Origin: Sphingomonadales bacterium | GTDB lineage: Bacteria; Pseudomonadota; Alphaproteobacteria; Sphingomonadales; Sphingomonadaceae | DNA length: 7,386 nucleotides | Direction of reading: 5' to 3' | Assembly: GCA_017302775.1 (NCBI GenBank) | Contig: JAFLDC010000126.1 | Span: 1 to 7,386 of the forward strand | Shown here: in pieces, positions 1 through 7,023 of the stretch | How the letters are laid out: every line of letters begins with the position of its first letter | How positions within the stretch are numbered: the stretch's first letter is position 1 | The notes under the pieces: generated by a model | What the model was told of the DNA's origin: nothing | Database searches by the model: none | The model's input: only the letters and a program-made list of their open reading frames with translations | Position numbers and translations under genes: made by a program

Positions 1-47
1 GTGCGCTTGCCGCACTGATCCGCGCCAATGCGCGCGCAGGGGATTGA
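1..47 (+). CDS. C-terminal end of probable CzcC-type outer-membrane factor (partial)
   Basis: The frame starting at position 3 reads 14 codons (ALAALIRANARAGD) and stops with TGA at 45-47. The Ala/Arg-rich helical tail fits the C-terminus of a TolC/CzcC outer-membrane channel, but 14 residues cannot prove a family. The main support is position: it ends 3 bases before the CzcB start, on the same strand, where czcC lies in czcCBA operons. If correct, the protein is the trimeric outer-membrane exit duct of the pump. Its last codons overlap the ribosome binding site of the next gene (AGGGGA at 38-43), so the two genes are probably translationally coupled. It could also be any other short upstream gene. 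Confidence 0.55.
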   Translation, partial: ALAALIRANARAGD

Positions 48-50
48 ACC

Positions 51-1229
51 ATGACCGAAGATACAAACAAAACCAAATTGATCGCCGGAACGGCAATCGC
101 CGCCTTCCTGATGGGGGGCAGCGTCGTGATGCTGGGCCGCGCGGTGTTTGCGCCCGATGCCGAGACCGTGCCTGCCAGCATGACCGAAGCGGAAGGCAAG
201 GAAGAAGGCCATGTCGAAGGACTGGTCGAAATGGATGCCAAGCGCGCCGAGGCTGCCGGAGTGGTTACGGAAGTCACCCAATCTGGCACCTTGGGTGCCG
301 AAATCCTCGCCCAAGGCGTGGTCGCAGCGGCGCCCGATGGCGAAGCGGTGCTGACGGCTCGCGCCGACGGCGCCATCGTTCGCATTACCAAGAGACTCGG
401 CGATTCAGTCGCCGCGGGCGAATCGATCGCCACGCTGGAAAGCCGCGATGCCAGCACGATTGCCGCCGACCGGAGCGGAGCGGCAGCGCGGGTCGCCCTG
501 GCCCGCTCTACCTATGCGCGGGAAAAGCGGCTGTTCGACGCGAGAGTAACGGCGCGGCAGGATTTGGAAGGTGCCCAAGCCGCGCTGGCCGAAGCCGAAG
601 CCGAATTGCGGCGCACGCAGTCTGCCGCAAGTGCCGCGCGGGTTTCGGGCGATGGGCGCACTCTCGCAGTCGTTAGTCTGGTGTCCGGGCGGATCACCAA
701 GGCCGATGCGCGGCTGGGAGCCTTTGTGCCTGCCGGAGCCGAACTGTTCCGGGTCACCGATCCTCGCAAGATCCAGATCAACGCTTCGGTGCTTCCTGCC
801 GATGCCCGGCGGGTGCGGCCGGGCGATCGCGCTGTCATCGAACTGCTGGGTGGAGAAACGGTGGGTGCAACGGTGCGCTCGACCACCCCCAGCGTCGATA
901 GCGAGACCAAGGCCGCGACAATCGTTCTGGTTCCGGATGGCGTCGCACAGCTCACGCCCGGACAGGGGTTGCGCGTGCGCATCACACCACGCGGCGCGGT
1001 TGCCGGATCGAGCATCAGCCTGCCTGAAGAGGCGGTCCAATCGGTTGAAGGCCGCGATTCGGTATTCGTCCAGACCCCCAAGGGTTTTCAGGCGGTCAAC
1101 GTAACCATCGGTCAACGCGGCGGAGGCCGGGTCGAAATCGTTGCCGGTCTCAAGCCGGGCCAGACTGTCGCGACGCGCGGCGCGTTCCTGCTCAAAGCCG
1201 AACTCGGCAAGGGCGAGGCGGAGCACTGA
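51..1229 (+). CDS. czcB: CzcB-type RND periplasmic adaptor (membrane fusion protein)
   Basis: This 392-residue protein is the periplasmic adaptor that joins the CzcA pump to the outer-membrane channel in heavy-metal efflux. Residues 1-9 are polar, and residues 10-33 form one hydrophobic signal or anchor segment. I see no cysteine, so it is not a lipoprotein. An acidic linker (about 36-60) follows, with only one His, unlike the His-rich N-terminus of Cupriavidus CzcB. The biotinyl-lipoyl half-motif lies near 99-131 (ARADGAIVRI, GDSVAAGE). An Ala/Glu/Arg-rich helical hairpin spans about 133-200, and the second lipoyl half about 205-235 (SGRITKADARLGAFVPAG). A beta-barrel domain covers about 238-305 and a membrane-proximal domain reaches the end. 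The tail GAFLLKAELGKGEAEH is characteristic of CzcB/CusB-like metal adaptors. ATG 51 is chosen because AGGGGA (38-43) sits 7 bases upstream; the alternative TTG at 44 opens a different, shadow frame. The stop lies one base before czcA. Confidence 0.93.
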   Translation: MTEDTNKTKLIAGTAIAAFLMGGSVVMLGRAVFAPDAETVPASMTEAEGKEEGHVEGLVEMDAKRAEAAGVVTEVTQSGTLGAEILAQGVVAAAPDGEAVLTARADGAIVRITKRLGDSVAAGESIATLESRDASTIAADRSGAAARVALARSTYAREKRLFDARVTARQDLEGAQAALAEAEAELRRTQSAASAARVSGDGRTLAVVSLVSGRITKADARLGAFVPAGAELFRVTDPRKIQINASVLPADARRVRPGDRAVIELLGGETVGATVRSTTPSVDSETKAATIVLVPDGVAQLTPGQGLRVRITPRGAVAGSSISLPEEAVQSVEGRDSVFVQTPKGFQAVNVTIGQRGGGRVEIVAGLKPGQTVATRGAFLLKAELGKGEAEH

Positions 1230-1230
1230 G

Positions 1231-4200
1231 ATGATCGAAAAACTTCTCGATGCGGCGATCCGCTTCCGCTGGGGCGTGGTCGTTGTCACGCTCATCGTTG
1301 CCGCCTTTGGCGTTTTCCAGCTGCTCAAGCTGCCGATCGACGCCGTTCCCGACATCACCAACAAACAGGTGCAGATCAACACTGTCGCGCCCGCGTTGGG
1401 ACCGCTCGACATGGAGCGGCTCGTCACCTTCCCGGTCGAAACCGCAATGGCCGGGATACCCGGCCTCGAAAGCTCACGCTCGATTTCGCGCAACGGGTTC
1501 AGTCAGGTGACGGTCGTATTCGACGAAGGCGTCGATCTCTATTTCGCGCGGCAGCAAGTGGCAGAGCGGCTCAATCAGGCCAAAGACAGTTTGCCTGCCG
1601 GGGTCGAGCCTTCGATGGGGCCGGTCACCACCGGGCTTGGCGAAGTGCTCATGTATGTGGTCGATTTCGCTCCGGCGGGAACAAAGACCGCGCCCAAGAT
1701 AGCAGGCAAGCCAGGATTCCAGCCCGACGGAAGCTATCTGACGGTCGAAGGTGAATTGCTGACCGACGAAGTTGCCAAGCTGGCCTATCTCAGAACTGTC
1801 CAGGCCTGGATCATCACGCCCCAGCTCAAGACGGTGAAAGGCGTTGCCGGCATCGACAGCATCGGCGGTTACGAGAAGCAGCTCGTGGTCGAGCCCGATC
1901 TTGCTAAGATGACAAGCTACGGTGTGTCGTTTTCCGAACTCGCGGACGCGCTCGAACGCGCGAACATCTCGGTCGGTGCGAATTTCATCCAGCGCGGCGG
2001 CGAAGCGTTCCTCGTTCGCGCCGATGGCCGTATCCGGACCATCGATGAGATCGGCCGGGCCGCCGTCGCCACGCGCGGCGGTGTGCCGGTTGCGGTGCGC
2101 GATGTTGCAACCGTTCGTGTTGGCGGCGATCTACGTACCGGGGCGGCGTCGAAGAACGGCAAGGAAGTGGTGATCGGCACCGCGCTGATGCTGGCCGGTG
2201 GCAACAGCCGGATTGTGGCCGATGCTGTTTCGACCAAACTGACGGATGTAGCCAGGTCGTTGCCGCCCGGCATTGTCGTGACCCCGGTTCTGAATCGGTC
2301 CACCCTCGTCAATTCGACTATTTCGACGGTCGAAAAGAACCTTGTCGAAGGCGCGTTGCTGGTCATCGCCGTACTGTTCTGGCTGCTCGGCAACATCCGT
2401 GCGGCAATCATCGCCACGCTGGTCATCCCGCTCTCGTTTTTGATGATGGGCATGGGCATGAACGCCACCGGCACATCGGGCAATCTGATGAGCCTTGGCG
2501 CGCTCGATTTCGGCCTTATCGTCGATGGCTCCATCATCATCATCGAGAACTGCTTGCGACGGCTGGCCGAGCGACAACACCACCAGGGCCGGTTGCTCGA
2601 TCTCAACGAGCGTTTGCACGAGGTGTTCGAGGCGTCGCGCGAAATGGTCCGCCCGACGATCTATGGGCAGGCGATCATCTTCCTTGTCTTCGCACCCTTG
2701 CTCACCTTCACCGGCGTCGAGGGCAAGATGTTCTCGCCAATGGCGATCACCGTCATGCTCGCATTGGGCGGAGCCTTCATAGCCTCGCTCACCTTCGTTC
2801 CAGCGATGGTCGCACTGCTCATTCGCGGCAAGGTTGCCGAGAAGGAGGTCAAGGCGATTGCCTGGGCCAAGGATCGCTATGTGCCGCTGCTTGACAAGGC
2901 CGTCGCGCGGCCCTGGCCGTGGATTGGCGCAGGGGTCGGCGCTTTCGTGCTGGCGGGATTGGTGTTCCTAATGCTCGGTCGGGAGTTCATCCCGCAGCTC
3001 AACGAAGGCAACCTTGCGATGCAGGGACTGCGAATCCCTTCGACCTCGCTCTCGCAGTCGAAGGATTTGCAATTGAAGATCGAGAAGGCGGTGTCGGCCA
3101 TGCCCGAAGTGCAGTTCGTCTTTTCCAAGACCGGAACGGCGGAGGTAGCGACCGACCCGATGCCGCCCAATGCTTCGGACTCGTTCATCATCCTCAAACC
3201 GAAGGACCAATGGCCTGCAGGCGTTGAAACCAAGGAAGACGTGATCGAGCGGCTTGAGGAACGGCTCAAGCCGATGGTCGGCAGTGCATTCGAGGTGAGT
3301 CAGCCGATCCAGTTGCGCTTCAACGAGCTGATCGCGGGCGTGCGCGGCGATATTGCGATCAAGCTCTATGGCGACGATCTCACCCGCATGGGCGGGGTAG
3401 CGCAACAGGTCGCGAGCATCTTGCGCACCGTGCCGGGCGCGGCCGACGTGAAAGTCGAGCAGACCGAGGGCTTTCCGACGCTCGATGTGCAGTTCGACCG
3501 CGATGCCATTGCGCGTTACGGCCTGTCGTTGCAGGATGTCACCGACACCGTAGCCGCAGCGCTGGGCGGGCGCGAAGCGGGGATCGTCTTCGAGGGCGAC
3601 CGCCGGTTCGATATTGTCGTCCGGCTTCCCAATGCGATCCGCGACGACCTCGACGCGGTTGCTGCGCTGCCGGTGATGCTGCCCGACGATGGCGATCGAG
3701 CGTCGATACCCTTGGGTGCGGTGGCGCGCTTCACCTTCTCCGAAGGCTTGAACCAGGTCAGTCGCGACAATGGCAAGCGCCGTGTGGTGGTGCAGGCAAA
3801 CGTCCGGGGCAATGATCTCGGCAGCTTCATCGCCGAAGCACAGTCGAAGGTCGCCGCTCAGGTTCAGATGCCGCCAGGCACCTTCATCGAATGGGGCGGT
3901 CAGTTCGAGAATCTGCAGGCGGCATCCCAGCGTTTGTCGATCGTCATCCCGGTGGTGTTCGCAGCCATCTTCGGCATCCTGTTCTTGGCACTTGGCGGGG
4001 TACGGCCGGCGATCTCGGTCTATTCCGCAATCCCCCTGGGGCTGGCGGGCGGGGTCTTCGCACTCGCGCTTTGGGGATTGCCGTTCTCGGTATCGGCAGC
4101 AGTTGGCTTCATTGTGCTGGCGGGTGTCGGGGTGTTGAATGGCCTTGTCGTGATGACTGCGATCAACCAGCGGATCGAGGCGGGCTTGGCGGTGGACCGC

Positions 4201-4482
4201 GCAGTGATCGAAGGCTCGCTCGAACGCTTTCGCGCGGTTTTGATGACCGGCATCGTCCCCGCCATCGGCTTCGTCCCGATGGCGCTGGCGACCGGCCAGG
4301 GCGCGGAAGTGCAGAAACCGCTCGCCATCGTCGTGATCGGCGGGCTGATAACCTCGACGATCCTGACGTTGTTCGTCCTGCCAGCGATCAGCCAGCTTTT
4401 GCTCAAAGGGCGGCACAAGCATCACGAGGCGGGTGAGTACAGCGACGTCGATCAGTTCGGCAGTGAATTGCCGCAAAAGTGA
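1231..4482 (+). CDS. czcA: CzcA-type heavy-metal efflux RND pump (HME-RND, Zn/Co/Cd type)
   Basis: This 1083-residue inner-membrane proton/metal antiporter is the motor of the CzcCBA pump. The N-terminus has the family form: TM1 at about 14-34, then PIDAVPDITNKQVQI at 35-49. The TM4 proton-relay motif DFGLIVDGSIIIIEN lies at 426-440. D426, D432 and E439 match D402, D408 and E415 of Cupriavidus CzcA, which supports the HME1 (Zn/Co/Cd) class rather than the Cu/Ag class. The second half repeats the architecture: REFIPQLNEGNL at 584-595, EWGGQFENLQ from 887, and a last TM bundle around 925-1058 with GVGVLNG at 965-971. The C-terminal tail carries RHKHHE (1061-1066), a possible minor metal-binding patch. 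Residues about 147-185 form an extended loop not found in Cupriavidus CzcA (1063 residues). ATG 1231 is preferred over an upstream in-frame start at 1141 because GGAG lies at 1220-1223, only one base separates it from the czcB stop, and the 30 extra residues would overlap czcB and precede the conserved N-terminus. No frame disruption is seen. Confidence 0.95.
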   Translation: MIEKLLDAAIRFRWGVVVVTLIVAAFGVFQLLKLPIDAVPDITNKQVQINTVAPALGPLDMERLVTFPVETAMAGIPGLESSRSISRNGFSQVTVVFDEGVDLYFARQQVAERLNQAKDSLPAGVEPSMGPVTTGLGEVLMYVVDFAPAGTKTAPKIAGKPGFQPDGSYLTVEGELLTDEVAKLAYLRTVQAWIITPQLKTVKGVAGIDSIGGYEKQLVVEPDLAKMTSYGVSFSELADALERANISVGANFIQRGGEAFLVRADGRIRTIDEIGRAAVATRGGVPVAVRDVATVRVGGDLRTGAASKNGKEVVIGTALMLAGGNSRIVADAVSTKLTDVARSLPPGIVVTPVLNRSTLVNSTISTVEKNLVEGALLVIAVLFWLLGNIRAAIIATLVIPLSFLMMGMGMNATGTSGNLMSLGALDFGLIVDGSIIIIENCLRRLAERQHHQGRLLDLNERLHEVFEASREMVRPTIYGQAIIFLVFAPLLTFTGVEGKMFSPMAITVMLALGGAFIASLTFVPAMVALLIRGKVAEKEVKAIAWAKDRYVPLLDKAVARPWPWIGAGVGAFVLAGLVFLMLGREFIPQLNEGNLAMQGLRIPSTSLSQSKDLQLKIEKAVSAMPEVQFVFSKTGTAEVATDPMPPNASDSFIILKPKDQWPAGVETKEDVIERLEERLKPMVGSAFEVSQPIQLRFNELIAGVRGDIAIKLYGDDLTRMGGVAQQVASILRTVPGAADVKVEQTEGFPTLDVQFDRDAIARYGLSLQDVTDTVAAALGGREAGIVFEGDRRFDIVVRLPNAIRDDLDAVAALPVMLPDDGDRASIPLGAVARFTFSEGLNQVSRDNGKRRVVVQANVRGNDLGSFIAEAQSKVAAQVQMPPGTFIEWGGQFENLQAASQRLSIVIPVVFAAIFGILFLALGGVRPAISVYSAIPLGLAGGVFALALWGLPFSVSAAVGFIVLAGVGVLNGLVVMTAINQRIEAGLAVDRAVIEGSLERFRAVLMTGIVPAIGFVPMALATGQGAEVQKPLAIVVIGGLITSTILTLFVLPAISQLLLKGRHKHHEAGEYSDVDQFGSELPQK

Positions 4483-4494
4483 AAGTGCGAGAAC

Positions 4495-6396
4495 ATGAGC
4501 GAAGACACACACGGACACGCAGCGCATGGGGCTGGAAAGACGCTCTTTGAAAGCGAAGGGCTGCGGACATTTGCTCTCGCCTGCGTCTGCGCCGGGCTTG
4601 CTTATGCGGTAGCCTGGCTGATGCCCGAATATGCACAGCTTGCTTACGGGGTGGGCGCGGGGATCGCAGTCATTCCCTTCGCTCTTTCCGCCGTTCGGAA
4701 AGCCGCACGAGGGCAACCTTTCAGCATCGAAACGCTCGTCACTGTCGCAGTGCTGGGCGCACTTCCAATTGGTGCTGGTGCCGAGGCGGTTGTTGTGGTC
4801 GCGCTGTTCTCGCTTGGCGAATTGCTCGAAGGCTTTGCAGCAGCTCGCGCCAGTTCGGGGCTCCGTGCGCTTGCCGAATTGCTCCCGTCCGAAGCGGTTA
4901 TTGAGGAGAATGGTAAGCGGAAAACCGTGAGCGCCGCAGAGCTTCGCATCGGGATGATCCTGCTGGTGTCTGCTGGCGACAGGCTGGCTGCCGACGGACG
5001 AATCCTCTCGGGCGTTTCGGAACTCAACGAAGCCGCAATCACGGGAGAGTCCCGTCCGGTTTCGAAAGGCGAAGGGAACGACGTTTTCGCAGGCAGCATC
5101 AATGGCGATGGCATCCTCCGTGTCGAAGTCACCAAGGACTCGGCGAATAGTGTTGTGGCCCGCATCGGAGATCTGGTTGCCGATGCACAGGCGACGACGG
5201 CACCGACCGCACGTTTCATAGACAGCTTCAGCGGCTGGTACACGCCAGCCGCCATAGTAATTGCAGCGCTCGTGGCAATTGTTCCGCCTTTGGCATTTGG
5301 CGGCGACTGGCCGGTCTGGGCCTATCGCGCCCTTACCGTGTTGCTGATCGCATGTCCGTGCGCGCTGGTTCTTTCAACTCCGGCAGCAATTGCCACCGGC
5401 ATTGCAACGGCAGCTCGTTACGGCATTCTCATCAAGAGCGGTGCGGCGCTTGAAATGCTCGCACGCATTCGCATTGCCGCGTTCGACAAGACTGGCACAC
5501 TCACTTTGGGCCACCCCGTCGTCACCGATGTGGTGGGCGATCCGGCTGAAATCCTCGGTCTCGCCGCGTCGGTTGAGAACGGACTGTCTCATCCGGTCGC
5601 CCGCGCCATCGTTTCCGAGGCGAGTCGTCGCAGCATTACCCTCTCAGGCGCTGAAGGCGTGCGAATCCGACAGGGCGAAGGTGTTGAAGGTAAAGTCGAT
5701 GGCCGTTTGGTCGCGATCCTCAGTCCCCGGGCCGCACCCGGTCTGGAGCCTTCGATGGCCGCGCAGATCAAATCCTGCGAGCGTGAGGGGAAGACGGTTG
5801 CCGTCGTCCTCCTTGAGGATCGCAGATTGGGCTTCATCGCAAGCCGTGACGAAGCCCGCGACGATGCCAAGCCCGCTGTTGCTGCGCTGTCGCAGCTGGG
5901 TGTCCGCTCGTTGATGCTGAGCGGCGATAATCAACGCACAGCGTCAGCCATAGCAGCGCCGCTGGGAATGGAAGCAGAGGGCGAACTCATGCCGTCCGAG
6001 AAGCTCCTCCGGATCGACGCCCTGAAGGCTGAGAACCCCGTGTTGATGGTGGGTGACGGTGTCAATGACGCGCCGGCACTCGCCAAGGCTTCGATCGGCC
6101 TTGCCATGGGCGGAGGAACCGACGTCGCGATTGAGACCGCCGACATCGGGCTGCTGCGGGATCGGCTGACAGGCGTGCCTGATGCCATCAAGCTGGCGCG
6201 ATCAACTCGCCGGACAATTCTGGTCAACATCGTGATTGCCATTGGCCTCAAGCTAATTTTCCTTGTGCTCGCCATCTTCGGCCTCACAAATTTGTGGACC
6301 GCCATCATTGCCGACACCGGCGCGACGATCCTCGTAACGATCAACGCGCTGCTGCTATTCTGGACCTTCAGGCCGCTGCCTTCCACCCCGCAATGA
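4495..6396 (+). CDS. zntA: Zn2+/Cd2+/Pb2+-exporting P1B-2 type ATPase without N-terminal HMA domain
   Basis: This 633-residue pump uses ATP to export divalent soft metals from cytoplasm to periplasm. Visible motifs in order are: TGES (183-186, actuator domain); the transmembrane metal site CPC (287-289, within IACPCALVLSTP); DKTGT (331-335) with D331 phosphorylated; SHP (365-367) with the P1B nucleotide-binding H366; and GDGVND (520-525, hinge). K586 in the penultimate helix and D607 in DTGAT of the last helix have the same 21-residue spacing as K693 and D714 of E. coli ZntA, which supports the Zn/Cd/Pb subclass. It is about 100 residues shorter than E. coli ZntA (732) because the CxxC heavy-metal-associated domain is absent. 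Only a short leader with His at 6, 8 and 11 remains. It starts 12 bases after czcA with a weak ribosome binding site (GAAAG at 4481-4485 overlaps the czcA stop), so translational coupling is likely. The tail is complete. The symbol is by subclass; cadA is an equally usual name. Confidence 0.94.
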   Translation: MSEDTHGHAAHGAGKTLFESEGLRTFALACVCAGLAYAVAWLMPEYAQLAYGVGAGIAVIPFALSAVRKAARGQPFSIETLVTVAVLGALPIGAGAEAVVVVALFSLGELLEGFAAARASSGLRALAELLPSEAVIEENGKRKTVSAAELRIGMILLVSAGDRLAADGRILSGVSELNEAAITGESRPVSKGEGNDVFAGSINGDGILRVEVTKDSANSVVARIGDLVADAQATTAPTARFIDSFSGWYTPAAIVIAALVAIVPPLAFGGDWPVWAYRALTVLLIACPCALVLSTPAAIATGIATAARYGILIKSGAALEMLARIRIAAFDKTGTLTLGHPVVTDVVGDPAEILGLAASVENGLSHPVARAIVSEASRRSITLSGAEGVRIRQGEGVEGKVDGRLVAILSPRAAPGLEPSMAAQIKSCEREGKTVAVVLLEDRRLGFIASRDEARDDAKPAVAALSQLGVRSLMLSGDNQRTASAIAAPLGMEAEGELMPSEKLLRIDALKAENPVLMVGDGVNDAPALAKASIGLAMGGGTDVAIETADIGLLRDRLTGVPDAIKLARSTRRTILVNIVIAIGLKLIFLVLAIFGLTNLWTAIIADTGATILVTINALLLFWTFRPLPSTPQ

Positions 6397-6410
6397 AGGG
6401 AAAAATGAAC

Positions 6411-6445
6411 TAGGCGTCATTCGCTGCCATAGTAACGAACGCCTA
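6411..6445 (+). terminator. Candidate hairpin after the ATPase stop (possible operon terminator)
   Basis: Fifteen bases after the stop, TAGGCG (6411-6416) pairs with CGCCTA (6440-6445), and TTCG (6420-6423) pairs with CGAA (6436-6439). This gives a 10-bp stem with a 3-base bulge (TCA) and a 12-base loop. The position suits an operon terminator or a 3' protective hairpin. There is no T-run directly after it; the nearest is TTTT about 20 bases downstream. Classical Rho-independent function is therefore uncertain. Confidence 0.35.
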
Positions 6446-6501
6446 ATGGCCGTCAGCTAGAATTTTGTCGCAAGCCGAAGCGCGAGTGACTCGTCAGAGC
6501 T

Positions 6502-6575
6502 GTTTCAGCACCTACGAGTGAATGCTTGATAGTCATTTAGTGCGAGAATACCATCAGCCTGGATCATGCTGAAAC
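6502..6575. repeat. 9-bp perfect inverted repeat, 56-base spacer
   Basis: GTTTCAGCA (6502-6510) is the exact reverse complement of TGCTGAAAC (6567-6575). The right arm shares bases 6571-6575 with another pairing (GAAACCC with GGGTTTC), so the two stems could not form together. No function is evident. Confidence 0.5.
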
Positions 6576-6602
6576 CCAGTAAAATCAGCGGGTTTCGACC
6601 CG
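6571..6602. repeat. Overlapping alternative hairpins around GGGTTTC
   Basis: GAAACCC (6571-6577) pairs perfectly with GGGTTTC (6590-6596) across a 12-base loop. The second arm also belongs to a tight hairpin, CGGGT (6589-6593)-TTCG-ACCCG (6598-6602), closing a TTCG tetraloop on the + strand. The two are mutually exclusive. No T-run follows either one. They could be an attenuator-like switch, a termination signal or the relic of a mobile-element end; the sequence does not decide. Confidence 0.45.
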
Positions 6603-6631
6603 TTATGCGCCCTCACCCGCCAAATGTGCCG

Positions 6632-6689
6632 TTGCCCGGACCCTGACCAGTTTCCCGCATTTTGCAGCTCATGGCCATGGTCCGGGCAA
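6632..6689. repeat. 11-bp perfect inverted repeat beside the DUF5131 remnant
   Basis: TTGCCCGGACC (6632-6642) is the exact reverse complement of GGTCCGGGCAA (6679-6689). The 36-base spacer itself contains the palindrome ATGGCCAT (6671-6678). The right arm ends 8 bases from the stop codon of the - strand DUF5131 remnant (6698-6700). The spacer is long for a simple terminator and no T-run follows on either strand. A recombination or mobile-element site, or a protein-binding site, is possible. Confidence 0.55.
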
Positions 6690-6697
6690 AAGGCTTG

Positions 6698-7023
6698 TTA
6701 GCTGCTCGGCATTTCATCATAGGTCTTGCCGCGCAGTAGGCGCCCTGCGGCCTTCTTGTTCACACCGCCCCACTGCTTGAAGAAGAATGCAGTGTCAGCG
6801 GCGCGGCAAGCTTTGCGGATCTGCAGCACCCATTTTCCAGCATAGGCCGCGCGCCAGGGCCGCTTTCGCCACCGACGATTGCCCAATCGATGTCGGTGAG
6901 GTCCACGCCCCTCACCGATCCAATCAGCGGCTCGAACGAGATAAACCGCACTGCCGCTGGCGTTGCGCGCAAATGGCCAATCCGGGCCAGCACAGCTCTG
7001 TCCTCGCGGACGCGGAAACCCCT
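6698..7023 (-). pseudogene. DUF5131 (phage Gp37/Gp68-like) remnant, truncated and frameshifted
   Basis: Two - strand frames together give about 108 residues of a DUF5131 C-terminal half. The first frame (7023 to about 6832, 64 codons) contains [19 protein letters not shown] and [18 protein letters not shown]. The second (about 6832 to 6698, 44 codons) continues with [23 protein letters not shown] and YDEMPSS, then TAA. Adding one base near 6830-6836 would restore ...[14 protein letters not shown]..., so this looks like a single-base deletion. DUF5131 proteins are usually about 230-260 residues. The N-terminal half, with the Cys-rich motif resembling radical-SAM clusters (GC...GCxxCYA), is missing, and the first frame opens just after a stop codon at 7024-7026. 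The gene is therefore both truncated and frameshifted and is very likely dead. The family's biochemical role is unclear to me; members are frequent in phages and mobile islands. A sequencing error could explain the frameshift but not the missing half. Confidence 0.8.

Larger units (their letters stand above)
6397..6697. other. Non-coding convergent intergenic region with several inverted repeats
   Basis: The region separates the + strand metal operon from the - strand genes. All frames close quickly; the longest readings are under about 30 codons and I do not support any of them. Over 6401-6560 the GC content is about 48% by hand count, clearly below the flanking operon. It contains short inverted repeats, listed separately, plus a smaller compound one: ACTCGT (6489-6494) pairs with ACGAGT (6514-6519) and encloses GCTG-TTT-CAGC (6499-6509). 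I see no tRNA and no promoter I would defend. Because genes converge here, at least one bidirectional termination signal is expected. Confidence 0.6.

Noticed and set aside
44..676. A 210-codon + frame from TTG 44
   Set aside because: It is extremely Arg/Gly-rich and lies out of frame within the clear czcB adaptor gene.
1141..1230. Upstream in-frame extension of czcA
   Set aside because: The extra 30 residues are Arg/Ser-rich shadow of czcB; ATG 1231 has a ribosome binding site and gives the conserved N-terminus.
405..1493. A 362-codon - strand open frame antisense to czcB/czcA
   Set aside because: It spans the czcB-czcA junction opposite intact genes, and its composition is that of a shadow frame.
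2968..4716. A 582-codon open frame on the - strand, antisense to czcA and the start of the ATPase gene
   Set aside because: It lies opposite two well-supported genes, its protein is rich in Arg, His, Asp and Gln with no recognisable domain, and long antisense frames are expected in high-GC genes.
6456..6510. A short - strand reading ending DESLALRLATKF, resembling the tail of an outer-membrane barrel protein
   Set aside because: Only about 15 codons are open before a stop upstream; too short to call a gene remnant.
6589..6605. GGGTTTCGACCC, resembling a tRNA T-arm
   Set aside because: The 5-bp stem with a 7-base loop geometry does not fit, and no acceptor, D or anticodon arms surround it.
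6615..6690. A short - strand reading ending in RETGQGPGNGTFGG
   Set aside because: About 25 codons, overlapping the 11-bp inverted repeat, with no start or ribosome binding site I would defend; not supported as a gene.
6411..6705. Possible integron attC site (GCCTAA and GTTAGC-like cores)
   Set aside because: The cores do not match RYYYAAC/GTTRRRY, and no integrase or cassette structure is present.
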